From a virus: a stretch of 42,399 nucleotides of DNA. Location: positions 1 to 42,399 of IMG/VR virus record IMGVR_UViG_3300028104_000061; one strand, 5' to 3'. Below the pieces are notes generated by a model. That model saw nothing but the letters and a program-made list of their open reading frames with translations. It searched no databases and was not told the origin of the DNA. Position numbers and translations under genes: made by a program. Each line of letters opens with the position of its first letter. Within the stretch, counting starts at the first letter, position 1. Positions 22,466 through 31,207 of the stretch are shown here, piece after piece.

Positions 22466-24489
22466 GTCCGGGTGTACTCGATCAGGACGCCTGCCAGGAG
22501 CGCCGTCTGGGTCAGGGTGTCGTTGGCGTGCGCTCCGAGACGCGAGGCACGGAACAGCATCAGGTTGCCGCCCGCCGGGGAGCCGCCCGGAGTGATCGCC
22601 GGCGTCGAGCCGCTGATCAGGACCTGATACGCCGTCGCCGTGCCGGCGTCGTCCACGGCCTGGGCCGTGCCCCATGCCTGGTCGAGGGTCTGCGCGTCTG
22701 CGTAGCCGCGCGCTTGCAGCTGCCAGCGGCACGTCTGCGTGCTGCCGGTGGCGATCAGCCAAACGAAGCGCGCCGTGATCGTCCCGCCGTTGTAGTCCGC
22801 TGGCATCACGGTCAGGAACGTCGCGTCGGTCTGGCTGCCGTCGGGGAACTCCGCCACGACAGCGTTCTGCCGGTTCGTTGGTCGCTCGATCTGGGAGGGG
22901 CCGCTCGCGCCGCTGGTCAGGTGCGGCAGGAGCGCGCCCGCCGGGACGAACATGACCCCGAGCTTCGGGTTCGCCGGGGTGCCGTGGCGATGGTCCGAGC
23001 GCGCCACCGTCGCCGCCGTGCCGTCGGCCGAGGCCGCCCCGAAGCTCGTCTGCGCCTGCACCGCGCCGAAGGCCTCGCGCGCGTGGCGGTGGTCCGAGCG
23101 CGCCACCGACGCCGCGCTGCCGGCACCTTGAGTGTCGCCGACCGCGCTGGCCACCGGGTTGCCGAAACCCTCCCGGGCATGGCGGTGGTCAGATCGGGCG
23201 ATCGTCGTCGCCGAGCCAGCCACTCCGGTATCGCCCACCGCCGATGCGACAGGGCTGCCAGACGCCTCTCGACCGTGTCGGTGGTCGGTGCGCGAGTAGT
23301 CGGACGACGTGCCGTGGCTCGTCGCATCACCGACCGCGCTCGTCGTCGTGCCCGTACCCGGCGTGCCGCCACCACCGCCCGTCCCAGTGTCGACGATGGG
23401 CGCTGATGATCCCGCGCTCGCCGACGCCACACGCTCGCCCAACGTCGCGAATGGCCGGTCCAGCGCGAGCGTGATCTCGGGCGTCTCGACGCTCCTCGAC
23501 CACTTGCTCGTCACCTCGACGACGCGCGACACGAACGAGGTGCCGTCGCTGCGCACCAGGACGAGGTCGCCGAGGTCGAAGTCGCGACCGTAGCCGAACG
23601 AGCCGTGCTGGTGCATCACCGCCTCGATCCGCCGCTCCGCTCGCGCGGCGGCCAGGAAGGCGTCGCCACGCTGCTCGAGCAGAGCGGTGTTGCCGAGATC
23701 GACGTCGCGCGCGTCGACGAAGGCCTCCCGCCGCGTCAGGCCGGTCGGCTCGGCGCCCGACCAGCGGAGGACGACGTCGCGCTCGGCGCCCTCGCCCTGC
23801 CCGGCGACGATGGCGAGCGTCTTGGAGTCGGTCGCGTCGTCGAGCCGTTCCCAGCTCTCGAGCGTCTCGAAGGCGAAGTCGAGGAACACAGCTGCCGAGC
23901 GGTCGACGCCCTCGACGACGTCGAAGGTGATGGTGTCGCTCGCTCGGTCGTAGGTCGTGCTCCAGCCGAGCCCAGCGATCATGCCGATCTGGGACAGCAG
24001 CTCGGCGAGCGCCTGGTAACGCCCCTGGGTGGTGATCGTCGGGCCGCGCAGCGTATCGGCCGCGAGCGCCAGGCCCGGGATCTGCCGGGCAGCGGCGGCC
24101 GAGGGACCGGCGTTCGCGGCGACGTAGTGCTTCATCGCCGTCTCGGCGCTGACGGCGACCACCCGGTCGTGGGCCTCGCCGACCGGTGGTACGACGCGGC
24201 GCTCGGCGAGCGCGGCGCCCTCGATCGAGCGGCCCATGACCGACATGGCGCGCCCGCTGCCCTCGCGCGTCGCGTCGACGAGCTCGACAGCGTAGAGCTC
24301 GCCGCTGGCCGGCAGGAAGATCCACCGGCCGAGAGCGATGTCTGAGGCATACAACCGGCGACGGTCGATCTCGAGGCTGAACGAGTCGATGCCCCAGAAG
24401 CGGCGAACGGTCGAGAGCGTCGCGTACGATGGGTCGAGCCGACCGACGACGGCGCGCGTCTCGTCGAGCAGGTAGACGCCACCGACCAT
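22462..24489 (-). CDS. ReqiPepy6 gp37-like tail protein with DHRH repeats
   Basis: 675 residues from ATG 24489 (TGATG overlap). The N-terminal 330 residues match the Siphovirus gp37-like tail protein family: VYLLDETRAVVGRLD, FSLEIDR, GRWIFLPASGELYAVEL, then a long alpha/beta domain and FGYGRDFDLGDLVLVRSDG. This is a tail-hub or baseplate-type component. A Gly/Thr linker (about residues 340-370) leads to four repeats of about 28-29 residues built around RSDHRH(A/G)RE, then a C-terminal beta domain that may contact the host. The same repeats occur in the gene at 25125-26279. Longer upstream readings are shadows. Confidence 0.75.
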   Translation of the reverse strand: MVGGVYLLDETRAVVGRLDPSYATLSTVRRFWGIDSFSLEIDRRRLYASDIALGRWIFLPASGELYAVELVDATREGSGRAMSVMGRSIEGAALAERRVVPPVGEAHDRVVAVSAETAMKHYVAANAGPSAAAARQIPGLALAADTLRGPTITTQGRYQALAELLSQIGMIAGLGWSTTYDRASDTITFDVVEGVDRSAAVFLDFAFETLESWERLDDATDSKTLAIVAGQGEGAERDVVLRWSGAEPTGLTRREAFVDARDVDLGNTALLEQRGDAFLAAARAERRIEAVMHQHGSFGYGRDFDLGDLVLVRSDGTSFVSRVVEVTSKWSRSVETPEITLALDRPFATLGERVASASAGSSAPIVDTGTGGGGGTPGTGTTTSAVGDATSHGTSSDYSRTDHRHGREASGSPVASAVGDTGVAGSATTIARSDHRHAREGFGNPVASAVGDTQGAGSAASVARSDHRHAREAFGAVQAQTSFGAASADGTAATVARSDHRHGTPANPKLGVMFVPAGALLPHLTSGASGPSQIERPTNRQNAVVAEFPDGSQTDATFLTVMPADYNGGTITARFVWLIATGSTQTCRWQLQARGYADAQTLDQAWGTAQAVDDAGTATAYQVLISGSTPAITPGGSPAGGNLMLFRASRLGAHANDTLTQTALLAGVLIEYTRT
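22975..23310 (-). repeat. DHRH(A/G)RE-encoding tandem repeats, copy set 1
   Basis: Four consecutive repeats of roughly 85 bases encode AVGD...GSA..ARSDHRHARE-type units in the tail protein of 22462-24489. The last unit ends DHRHGTP. The near-identical DNA of the CATGGCGGTGGTC core recurs in a second tail gene (25255-25720). Confidence 0.75.
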
Positions 24490-25121
24490 CAATCCGCGTC
24501 CACCCAGACGCCGGAGCGGCGGACCTGGACCGACGTCGCGTCGACCCACGCCCCGGCGCGCCGGACGAAGACACCCTCGGCGCGCACCCACACGCCGCCC
24601 CGCCGGACCCAGGCGCCGCTGACCGGGTCGTAGTTGGCCACGTAGCACCCAATCGCCTTGCGCTGGCCCGTGTCCGGGTGGCGCGTCCAACCGTCCATGC
24701 TCCCCGGCCACGTGGTCCGCTTGCGCTCGATGTGGTCGCCGCCCGACCGGCACGTCACCTGATGGCCAGCGTTGGGGTTGCGCGAGAAGCCCACATAGAA
24801 CGTGACGCCGGCGTCGAGCTCGACCGGCGTAAGGAGATCCGCCTCATAGCGGGATACGTTGCCGGCGCCCCACGTCTGCTGCGCGAACGTGACCAGCCCC
24901 GACTGCCCGAGCAAGTCGTTGCCCGATGCGCTCGATCCGCCCTTGGCCCAGATGCACAGTCGCGCGCTCGAGCTGCCTTCGTAGCCCGCTGCCCACACTC
25001 CGACGCGCGTGATCTTGCCGCGCTCGGGCATCGTCTGCTCTTCGGCCTCTTGGTTGATGCTCCCACTGTAGGCGTGTGCGAACCCTGAGCTGGGCTTGGA
25101 GGTGTCGCCGATGCTGGGCAC
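24489..25121 (-). CDS. Tail-associated protein with short VRRxGVWV repeats at the C-terminus
   Basis: 210 residues from ATG 25121. The N-terminal 150 residues form a beta-rich domain (ITRVGVWAAGYEGSSSARLCIWAKGG, FYVGFSRNP), similar to those on phage tail tips and fibres. The C-terminal 45 residues are a degenerate repeat of about nine residues (GAWVRRGGVWVRAEGVFVRRAGAWV...), probably a stack of short beta turns. It lies between two DHRH-repeat tail proteins. No precise family assigned. Confidence 0.55.
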   Translation of the reverse strand: MPSIGDTSKPSSGFAHAYSGSINQEAEEQTMPERGKITRVGVWAAGYEGSSSARLCIWAKGGSSASGNDLLGQSGLVTFAQQTWGAGNVSRYEADLLTPVELDAGVTFYVGFSRNPNAGHQVTCRSGGDHIERKRTTWPGSMDGWTRHPDTGQRKAIGCYVANYDPVSGAWVRRGGVWVRAEGVFVRRAGAWVDATSVQVRRSGVWVDAD

Positions 25122-25124
25122 GTT

Positions 25125-26279
25125 CTAGCCCTTCACCCAGACGTCGCCATCGGCTGGACTCGTCGGCGTGGATGTGCCGACGTAGATCTTGAAGCTGCCC
25201 GACGTGTTGGGCGTGATGCGGGCGTCGGGCGACCCGACCGACGCCGGCGTGGGTGCCCCCGGCGTACCGTGCCGATGATCGGAACGGGCGATCGTCAAGG
25301 CGGTGCCGTCGGCCGCGGCCTGCCCGTAGGCCGTCTGGGCCTGCGCGGCGCCGAAGGCAGGCATTCCGTGGCGGTGATCGCGCCGTGCCGCCCTCGAAGC
25401 GGCACCCGTCGCGGCGGCATCGCCGACTGCCTGGTTGACCGGAACCGTGGCGTCGAAGGCCTCGATCGTCGCATCGCTTCGGATCGGCGTGCCGGCTGCG
25501 CCTGCCGCCGGTGCCGCGCCAAGCACGATCGCCGGCGTGGCGAAAGACTCGCGGGCATGGCGGTGGTCGGAGCGGGCGACGGTCGACGCGGCGCCCGCGC
25601 CTTGTGTGTCGCCGGGCGCCGAAGCGACGGGCGCGGCGAACGCTTCCCGCGCATGGCGGTGGTCGGAGCGGGCGAAGCTTCCCGCCGTGCCAGCGGCGGC
25701 GCCGTCGCCCACCGCCGAGGCGCCGGCAGCGGCCGTGGCCAGCGGGTCGCTGCCGGTCGTAGGCACGTGCGAGCTCGCGTGGGCCGCGGCGACGCCACGT
25801 GATGGCGCGCGTGCGCCACGCTCATCAGTGATGTTGGCCGTCGCGATCGACGTCGCCCCGGCAGCGACCGCGATGCGGGCCAGCGGGATCTCCCACGTGC
25901 CCGCCTCCAGCTGCGTCAGCGCCGGTGCCGTCGGGCTGCCCGCCGGCGTGCCGGTCAGCACCGCGAGGGCGCCCGTGCGCCCCGCCAGATCGCGCCGCAC
26001 GACGACGCGGTCGATGCGCGGATTGGCCGGGTCGGCAGCGGCGATGGCCAGCGTCTCGGCGCTCGAGTAGACCTCGAGGTAGTAGCCGCGCACGAAGGCG
26101 GCGCCGGTGTCGACGCGGACCGACATCGCCGCCGGGACGCTGTCGGCGACGGCAAGCTCGTTGCCGATGCCGGCGACCACGCCATCGCCGACCAGGCCGC
26201 GCAGGACCTGCGCGAGGGCGGCGCTGTCGTAGGTGCGGTCGCCGCCAGAGTCATCGTAGAAGCGTGAGCGGACGCTCAT
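25125..26279 (-). CDS. Tail fibre/baseplate-type protein with DHRH repeats
   Basis: 384 residues from ATG 26279. The first 155 residues (FYDDSGGDRTYDSAALAQVLRGLVGDGVV, MSVRVDTGAAFVRGYYLEVYS, NPRIDRVVVRRDLAGRTGALAVL, IATANITDERG) are a recognisable phage baseplate or structural domain seen in many siphophages. Then come about five repeats of 27-30 residues built around SFARSDHRHARE and AVGD/APGD, and a short C-terminal domain. Repeats of this kind usually form long trimeric stalks. They match those of the gene at 22462-24489, so the two genes share a module by duplication. Confidence 0.65.
   Translation of the reverse strand: MSVRSRFYDDSGGDRTYDSAALAQVLRGLVGDGVVAGIGNELAVADSVPAAMSVRVDTGAAFVRGYYLEVYSSAETLAIAAADPANPRIDRVVVRRDLAGRTGALAVLTGTPAGSPTAPALTQLEAGTWEIPLARIAVAAGATSIATANITDERGARAPSRGVAAAHASSHVPTTGSDPLATAAAGASAVGDGAAAGTAGSFARSDHRHAREAFAAPVASAPGDTQGAGAASTVARSDHRHARESFATPAIVLGAAPAAGAAGTPIRSDATIEAFDATVPVNQAVGDAAATGAASRAARRDHRHGMPAFGAAQAQTAYGQAAADGTALTIARSDHRHGTPGAPTPASVGSPDARITPNTSGSFKIYVGTSTPTSPADGDVWVKG
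25255..25720 (-). repeat. DHRH(A/G)RE-encoding tandem repeats, copy set 2
   Basis: Five repeats, each containing a CATGGCGGTGGTC-like core that encodes DHRHARE. The first-transcribed units are the most alike; one central unit is degenerate (PIRSDATIEAFD). This is the second copy of the module found at 22975-23310. Confidence 0.75.
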
Positions 26280-26292
26280 GGTCTACCTCCCG

Positions 26293-27183
26293 TCAGATGC
26301 CGGCATAGCGCTGCCGCCAGATGAGTTGGGCGCGGCCCGACACGTTGGTCGTGGCCTCGAAGCGGATGCGGTTTGACCCGGGGCGCAGCTGCCAGAAGTC
26401 GGCCAGCGCGAGGTTGAGCCGGTCCATCGCCGGCGCCCGCTCGCCGGTCGCGATGGTGACCTCTTCGACGCGCTTGTCGCCGAACGCGGTCGAGATCTCG
26501 ATGTACGCGCCGGCCGGAATATTTCCGCCGATCTCGATCGTCTCGCCGTAGGTCAGATTGCGGAGGCGCGCCGTGGTGCAGTCTCCATATAGCCGGGCGA
26601 GCACCGGCGCGTCGACGTCGCCGGCGTTCTCCACGTCCTGCTCGACGTTGTTCGACGGGATGGCGAGGGGGAAGACGACCGGGAACGCCAGGCCGGCGCC
26701 GGCCTGCTCAAGCGTGAAGCTCGAATCGTCGACCTCGCGCCACCACGGGTCAGGGCAGTACCACTCGACGTCGTGGGGCAGGATGCCGACCGATCCCGCC
26801 GGCGCGGCGGTCGCCGCCGAGCGGGCCATCGCGACGAGCTCGAGCGGCGCCTGGTCGCCACGGGCGATCCGCAGCCGCCCGAGCTGCTGGGTCTGACCCT
26901 CGCGGATCGGCTGGGCGGCAAGCGACGCGGCGAGCTGCGCGCGGATGGTCCAGAGGGCTTCGCGATCCGCTGCCTGGAGCAGGCCCGACAGGGTGACGAC
27001 GCGGCCCGGCACAGCGGTGTCCACCGCGGTCTCGCCGGGCTGGCCGGGGCTCTTGACCGTCTGCGGCGTGACACCGACCGGGCCGATGCCGTCGAGCGCG
27101 AGGAGGCGGAACACGGCGTCCAAGCCGGTCCGCCAGGCAACCACGGGCCCGATCGGCGGCGTCCACTCGATCGACGTCGTCAT
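26293..27183 (-). CDS. Distal tail (Dit)-like protein
   Basis: 296 residues from ATG 27183 (ATGA overlap with the tape-measure gene). Features typical of siphophage tail-component proteins are VKSPGQPGETAVDTAVPGRVVTLSGLLQA in the first third, then EWYCPDPWWREVDD, the common Dit-type 'cPdP' strand, and a galectin-like C-terminal half (GDVDAPVLARLYGD, GETIEIGGNIPAG, RPGSNRIRFEATTNVSG). Dit forms the hexameric hub joining the tail tube to the tip. Directly following the tape measure is its usual place. The long frame reading on to 28173 is a shadow of the tape-measure gene. Confidence 0.75.
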   Translation of the reverse strand: MTTSIEWTPPIGPVVAWRTGLDAVFRLLALDGIGPVGVTPQTVKSPGQPGETAVDTAVPGRVVTLSGLLQAADREALWTIRAQLAASLAAQPIREGQTQQLGRLRIARGDQAPLELVAMARSAATAAPAGSVGILPHDVEWYCPDPWWREVDDSSFTLEQAGAGLAFPVVFPLAIPSNNVEQDVENAGDVDAPVLARLYGDCTTARLRNLTYGETIEIGGNIPAGAYIEISTAFGDKRVEEVTIATGERAPAMDRLNLALADFWQLRPGSNRIRFEATTNVSGRAQLIWRQRYAGI

Positions 27184-29783
27184 GCGAAGCGCATCTCGAG
27201 CGTTGCCCGGCGGATGGCGCGGCGCGTCTGGGTCTCCACCTCGTCGGGCGCGATGCCGTTGATCACCTGCTGGCCGATCAGCGGCGCGCCGCCGATGCCA
27301 CCGCCGAGCAGGTTGCGGGTGCGCGCGGCCGACTCCACCCGCGCGCCCGCCGGCAGCCTGACCAGCTCTGGCCCGCGCTCGCCGACGAGCGCGGTCATAT
27401 CGGCCCACGCCGTGCCGCCCGCGGCCAGGGTGGGCAGCTTCGGCAGGCCGAAGACCAGCTCGGGCGTGATCTGGAAGTCGGCCACCTTGATCGCCGGGAT
27501 CCTGAGCTCGAAGCCGTTCCAGAACCGGACGAAGCCGTTCCAGATGTCCTTGGCTAGCCCGACCGCGCTGTTGATCGCGTCCGACAGCGGCTTGAACAGC
27601 CCGCCGAGGAAGTCCATCAGCTGCCTGCCGGTCGCCTGGATGCCGTCCCACAACCCGCCGAAGACGCCGAGGATCGAGTCGACGGCGCCACGGATGACGC
27701 CGACCACCCCGTCGAACACCCGCGAGATACCGTCGAGCACGCCGCCGATGAACTTGCCCACCGCGTCGAAGGCCCGGCTCAGCACGTCGAGGATGCCCTT
27801 GACGATGTCGACGCCCGTCCGGATCGCGCCGACCATTGCCTCGAAGACCTTCGAGATGGCCCCGGTCACCGCGGCGATCACGTCGCCCATGATCTGGAAC
27901 AGCCGCTGCACGAAGGGGGCGACGAACTTGACGGCGTCGAGGATGAAGTTGAACGCCCCGACCAGCGCCGGGATGACCGTCCTCGTCAGGAAGTCGAAGG
28001 CGGCCGAGAGGATCGGCACGACGATCGAGGCGATCCAGTTGAACGCGTCGACGAGCGGCGGGAGGATGTCGTTGGCGATCCAGCCGAAGGCGTCGCCCAG
28101 CACTGGGATGACCGTGTTGGCCAGGAAGTCGAAGGCGCCGGCGATGATCGGCAGGACGTTCTCGCCGATCCACGAGAACGCCGCGCCGAGCGCGGGCAGC
28201 ACGGTGTTCGTCAGGAAGTCGAAGGCCGCGCCGAGGACGTCGGTCACGATCGGCGGCAGGAAGTTGAACGCGTCAACGAGCGGCGGGATGACGTTGGCGC
28301 TGATCCAGTCGAAGGCCTCGCCGGCGGCCTGCACGCCCTGCTGAATCAGGGCCATCGCCTCGTCGATCATCGGCCCGAGCAGGCCCACCTCGTCGAGCCA
28401 GGCGACAGCCACCGCGACCGCCGCGCCGACGGCGATGAACGGTGCCGCCAGAGCGATCACGCCGGCGACGAGCGACCAGACGACCGGCACAAGTGTCAGG
28501 CCAATCAGCAGCGCGAAAGCGGCGATGACCGGCTGGGCGTGCGCCGCGACGAGGTCAATCACCGGTACCAAGAACTCGACGACGGAGTTGAACGCGCCGA
28601 CCAGCGGCGGGATGACGTTGTCGGCGACCCAGCTGATCGCCGCGCCGAGCGCGGCGAAGGCGCCCTCGACCGTCGCCTGGATGGCCGGCATGTTGGCAAG
28701 GAACCAGTCGAGCACGCTCTGGATCAGCGGCAGGAACTTCTCGCCGAGGGTGACCAGCACGACGCCGATCGCCGCGTTGACGCGGTCCATCGTGGCGCCG
28801 ACGGTCGCCTGCTGGATCTCGAACGCCTCCGACGTCATGCCGGCGGCGTCGCCCATCGCGGTGAGCTTCTCGCGGTAGACGTCGCTCTGGCTGCCGGTCA
28901 AGGCGAGGGTCGCGGTCAACGCCTCGGCACGACCCATGATCTTGGCCATGCCGACCTCGGACGCGACCTGCGTCCCAGCCAGGGCCTCCAGCGTGCCCTG
29001 ATAGCCCAGCGCCTCGATCGCCGCATCGCCGGTCGCGAAGCCCAGCTCCTTCAGCGCCTTCTGCATGTTCGTGTTCGGCTTCAGGAGCGCGACCATGGTG
29101 CCCTGCAGCTGGGTCATGACCTCGCTCGTGCCGCCGGTGACGCCGGTCAGCGTCGCCGTCGCGCCGAACAGCTCTTCCTGGCTGATGCCGAGCGCCTTGG
29201 CCATCGGCACCGCCTTGCCCATCGAGGCGGCCAGCTCGGGGAAGGTGGTCTGGCCGAGCTTCACGGTCTGGAAGGCAAGGTCGCTGGCCTTCTGCACCGC
29301 CTCGGCGCTGGTGTCGCCGTAGCCCTTGGTGACCGCCGACAGCAGGTTCACGGCATCGGTGGTCGTCGCCAGGCCGGCCGTGCTCGCCTTGGCGGCGATG
29401 CGCAGGATCTCGCTCGAGTCCTTGGTGTCGCCAAAGGCGCTGATGACCTGGTACAGGCCGCCGGTCAGGTCGTCGAGGCTCTTGCCCGTCTCCACCGACA
29501 TGCCCTTGACGTCGCCCTTGAGCTGGTCGATCCGCCGCTCGGCTTCTGAGCCCGAGCCGAGCAGGGTGTGGACGTTGGCAAAGTTGCGCTCGAAGTTGAT
29601 GGCCATGCCGGCGCTCGCCACGCCGATGCCGAGGAGCGCGGCGCCGATCGCCAGCGCCGCCTTCTTCGCGACGCCGGCCAGGCCGTCGAAGACGCCGCCT
29701 GACGCCTTCGCGTCGCGCTCGAACTGGCTCTTGTCGAGCCGAAGGAGGGCGACGAGCTCGCCGACCTTCATCGCCCCGGCCAT
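27180..29783 (-). CDS. Tape measure protein
   Basis: 867 residues, the longest tail gene. The N-terminus matches TP901-type tape measures: NFERNFANVHTLLGSG, LDDLTGGLYQVISAFGD, ASTAGLATTTDAVNLLSAV and FPELAASMGKAVPMAKALGI. A central block of hydrophobic repeats (AFDFLTNTV(L/I)PALGAAFSWIGENV-type, about every 30 residues between roughly 490 and 640) supplies membrane-like helices, and later segments contain many VxxI(F/L)-rich helices. At about 0.15 nm per residue this length would fit a tail near 130 nm (rule of thumb, not measured). It lies after the chaperone genes, as expected. Confidence 0.9.
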   Translation of the reverse strand: MAGAMKVGELVALLRLDKSQFERDAKASGGVFDGLAGVAKKAALAIGAALLGIGVASAGMAINFERNFANVHTLLGSGSEAERRIDQLKGDVKGMSVETGKSLDDLTGGLYQVISAFGDTKDSSEILRIAAKASTAGLATTTDAVNLLSAVTKGYGDTSAEAVQKASDLAFQTVKLGQTTFPELAASMGKAVPMAKALGISQEELFGATATLTGVTGGTSEVMTQLQGTMVALLKPNTNMQKALKELGFATGDAAIEALGYQGTLEALAGTQVASEVGMAKIMGRAEALTATLALTGSQSDVYREKLTAMGDAAGMTSEAFEIQQATVGATMDRVNAAIGVVLVTLGEKFLPLIQSVLDWFLANMPAIQATVEGAFAALGAAISWVADNVIPPLVGAFNSVVEFLVPVIDLVAAHAQPVIAAFALLIGLTLVPVVWSLVAGVIALAAPFIAVGAAVAVAVAWLDEVGLLGPMIDEAMALIQQGVQAAGEAFDWISANVIPPLVDAFNFLPPIVTDVLGAAFDFLTNTVLPALGAAFSWIGENVLPIIAGAFDFLANTVIPVLGDAFGWIANDILPPLVDAFNWIASIVVPILSAAFDFLTRTVIPALVGAFNFILDAVKFVAPFVQRLFQIMGDVIAAVTGAISKVFEAMVGAIRTGVDIVKGILDVLSRAFDAVGKFIGGVLDGISRVFDGVVGVIRGAVDSILGVFGGLWDGIQATGRQLMDFLGGLFKPLSDAINSAVGLAKDIWNGFVRFWNGFELRIPAIKVADFQITPELVFGLPKLPTLAAGGTAWADMTALVGERGPELVRLPAGARVESAARTRNLLGGGIGGAPLIGQQVINGIAPDEVETQTRRAIRRATLEMRFA

Positions 29784-30403
29784 CTAGGAGGCCTTCGGCG
29801 CCGGCTTGAAGGTGGCCTCGAACCAGACCTGGGCAGCGGCGCGGTCTTTGATCTCGCGAACCGGCTCGCGCTTCTTGCCGATGTAGCTGCGCTGCGCGTG
29901 CGCGGCCACGGTCGCGCTGTTGGGCGAGAGACCCCGGAGGAGCACGAGGAAGCGGCGCCAGGTCATGCGCGCGAGATCGACCGCCAGGTCGATCCGGTAG
30001 TCACGCATGAAGTCCGCCTCCACCAGCACCCAGTTCTCTACGATCGAGAACGGCGCTTGCTCGATGCCCTCCGGGTCACCCGGTTTGGGGCTGGCACCGC
30101 GCCGGCGTTGTAGGCCTCGAAGGCCAGCCGGACGAGCGTCGGCAGCTCGTCGATCGTCAGCCGGTGCTCCGTCATCAGCCGCTCGAAGAGTTCGTCGCCG
30201 AAGAGCCCGCGCGCGATCGGCTCGATCTGCTCTGTTCGCAGCTCCGCGCCGGCGCCGAGCTCGGACTGCATCCGGACGACGTCGAGGGCGAGGCTGGCCG
30301 GGAGCGCCGGGGCCAGCTCGTACTCGACGCCGCCGACGAGCAGTCGGACCGGCTCGGCCGCCTGCTCGGCGCGGAAGGCGTCGAAGTCGATCAGCTTGCT
30401 CAT
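29784..30403 (-). CDS. Tail assembly chaperone, frameshifted long form (gpGT-like)
   Basis: This is the extended product made when ribosomes slip -1 at CCCAAAC (30089-30083) near the end of the short chaperone gene. The -1 frame is open across the junction (PGDPEGIEQAPFSIVENWVLVEADFMRD) and continues to 29784, ending KPAPKAS. The GT-type tail contains YRIDLAVDLARMTWRRFLVLLRGLSP, a typical second-chaperone segment. The long form is expected to bind the tape measure while tail tube subunits polymerise. The order major tail protein - chaperones - tape measure is canonical. Confidence 0.8.
30038..30403 (-). CDS. Tail assembly chaperone, short form (gpG-like)
   Basis: 121 residues from ATG 30403, ATGA overlap with the major tail protein gene. 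Reads LIDFDAFRAEQ, VRLLVGGVEYELAPALPASLALDVVRMQ and ELFERLMTEHRLTIDELPTLVRLAFEAY, a common pattern for the first tail-assembly chaperone in siphophages of high-GC hosts. The zero-frame tail after the slippery site (RVTRRASSKRRSRS) is short and basic. See the long form and slippery site listed with it. Confidence 0.8.
   Translation of the reverse strand: MSKLIDFDAFRAEQAAEPVRLLVGGVEYELAPALPASLALDVVRMQSELGAGAELRTEQIEPIARGLFGDELFERLMTEHRLTIDELPTLVRLAFEAYNAGAVPAPNRVTRRASSKRRSRS
30083..30089 (-). promoter_or_regulatory. Slippery heptamer CCCAAAC for programmed -1 frameshifting
   Basis: On the coding strand the zero-frame codons are GCC CCA AAC, so the heptamer C CCA AAC fits X XXY YYZ exactly. It lies about 45 bases before the zero-frame stop, and the downstream -1 frame runs into the second chaperone ORF. 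This is the standard design of tail-chaperone frameshifting. Confidence 0.85.
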
Positions 30404-30834
30404 GCGTAGCTGATCTCGCCCGACACGGTCAGCACGGCCTGCCACGACGCCGGGTCGTTGTGGCCGCCGCCCGCGAGCGTCACCTCGGCCGACGCGTCGA
30501 AGGTCACCTTGTTGCCGCCTGGCGAGGTGATCTGGAAGGTGCCCAAGCTTGCCAGGCCGACGCTCTTGGCCAGCGCCTCGACGGCCGCCTGGCCCGGATC
30601 GCGATCGCCGGTGGCGGCGTCCTCGAGGTGCCGCCCGGCGATGGTCCACGAGTCGCCGCGCTCCATGACCAGGTGCTCGGCCCGGCCGCCGCTGTCGAAG
30701 TCGGTCGTGTCGGCGGTGTTGTTAGACGGGCTGTGGCTCAGCGAGTTGAGCCCGCCGATCGGCGTGAAGGTCGACGGCTCGGCCGTCTTGATCTCGACGG
30801 TGAAGTCCCGCGCCGGGACCTTGGTGATCGTCAT
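30400..30834 (-). CDS. Major tail (tube) protein
   Basis: 144 residues from ATG 30834. The pattern is that of a siphophage tail-tube subunit: FTVEIKTAEPSTFTPIGGLNSLSHSPSNNTADTTDFDSGG at the N-terminus, SWTIAGRH strands and a closing WQAVLTVSGEISYA. The DTTDFDSGG loop and the final beta strand are common in TP901-1-like major tail proteins. Its position just upstream of the chaperones and tape measure supports the call. Confidence 0.8.
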   Translation of the reverse strand: MTITKVPARDFTVEIKTAEPSTFTPIGGLNSLSHSPSNNTADTTDFDSGGRAEHLVMERGDSWTIAGRHLEDAATGDRDPGQAAVEALAKSVGLASLGTFQITSPGGNKVTFDASAEVTLAGGGHNDPASWQAVLTVSGEISYA

Positions 30835-30850
30835 TGCCTTGCCTCCTGCT

Positions 30851-31207
30851 CTAGCCGCCCGGCCAGCCCGAGCGGAGTTCGCCTGCCATGAGTCCGCCGA
30901 CGTCTGTGGCGGTCTCGTCTACTGCTTCGCTGAGCCAGCGCCCGGAGCGGCCGCCGTAGTTCCACTCCGGATGGGCGTGGAGCACCCGCGCGTATTCGGT
31001 GCCGTAGCTCACCGCCGTGCCCTCGTCGGTCACCTCGACCGATCCGGATGCGGCCAGCGCGCCGGTCCGGTACGGGACGCGGCGATCGGCGGCACCGAGA
31101 ACGGCCTCCCCGGCGCGCGCGGTGGCCCGCTCCGACGCTCGGTCGACGGCGCGCAGCAGCGGACCGACATCCCAGCTGATACGCGTGATCTGCATGCCGC
31201 TGCTCAT
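30851..31207 (-). CDS. HK97 gp10-like head-tail/minor tail completion protein
   Basis: 118 residues from ATG 31207 (ATGA overlap). Reads PLLRAVDRASERATARAGEAVLGAADRRVPYRTGALAASGSVEVTDEGTAVSYGTEYARVLHAHPEWNYGGRSGRWL. The VPYRTGALAASG motif followed by VSYGTEYARxLH is the hallmark of the HK97 gp10/minor-capsid family, which completes the tail terminus. The order between the connector genes and the tail tube fits. Confidence 0.75.
   Translation of the reverse strand: MSSGMQITRISWDVGPLLRAVDRASERATARAGEAVLGAADRRVPYRTGALAASGSVEVTDEGTAVSYGTEYARVLHAHPEWNYGGRSGRWLSEAVDETATDVGGLMAGELRSGWPGG

Noticed and set aside
26293-28173. 626-codon reading of the Dit-like gene extended upstream
   Set aside because: The first 330 codons are a repetitive Arg/Gly-rich shadow of the tape-measure gene; ATG 27183 with the ATGA overlap is the real start.
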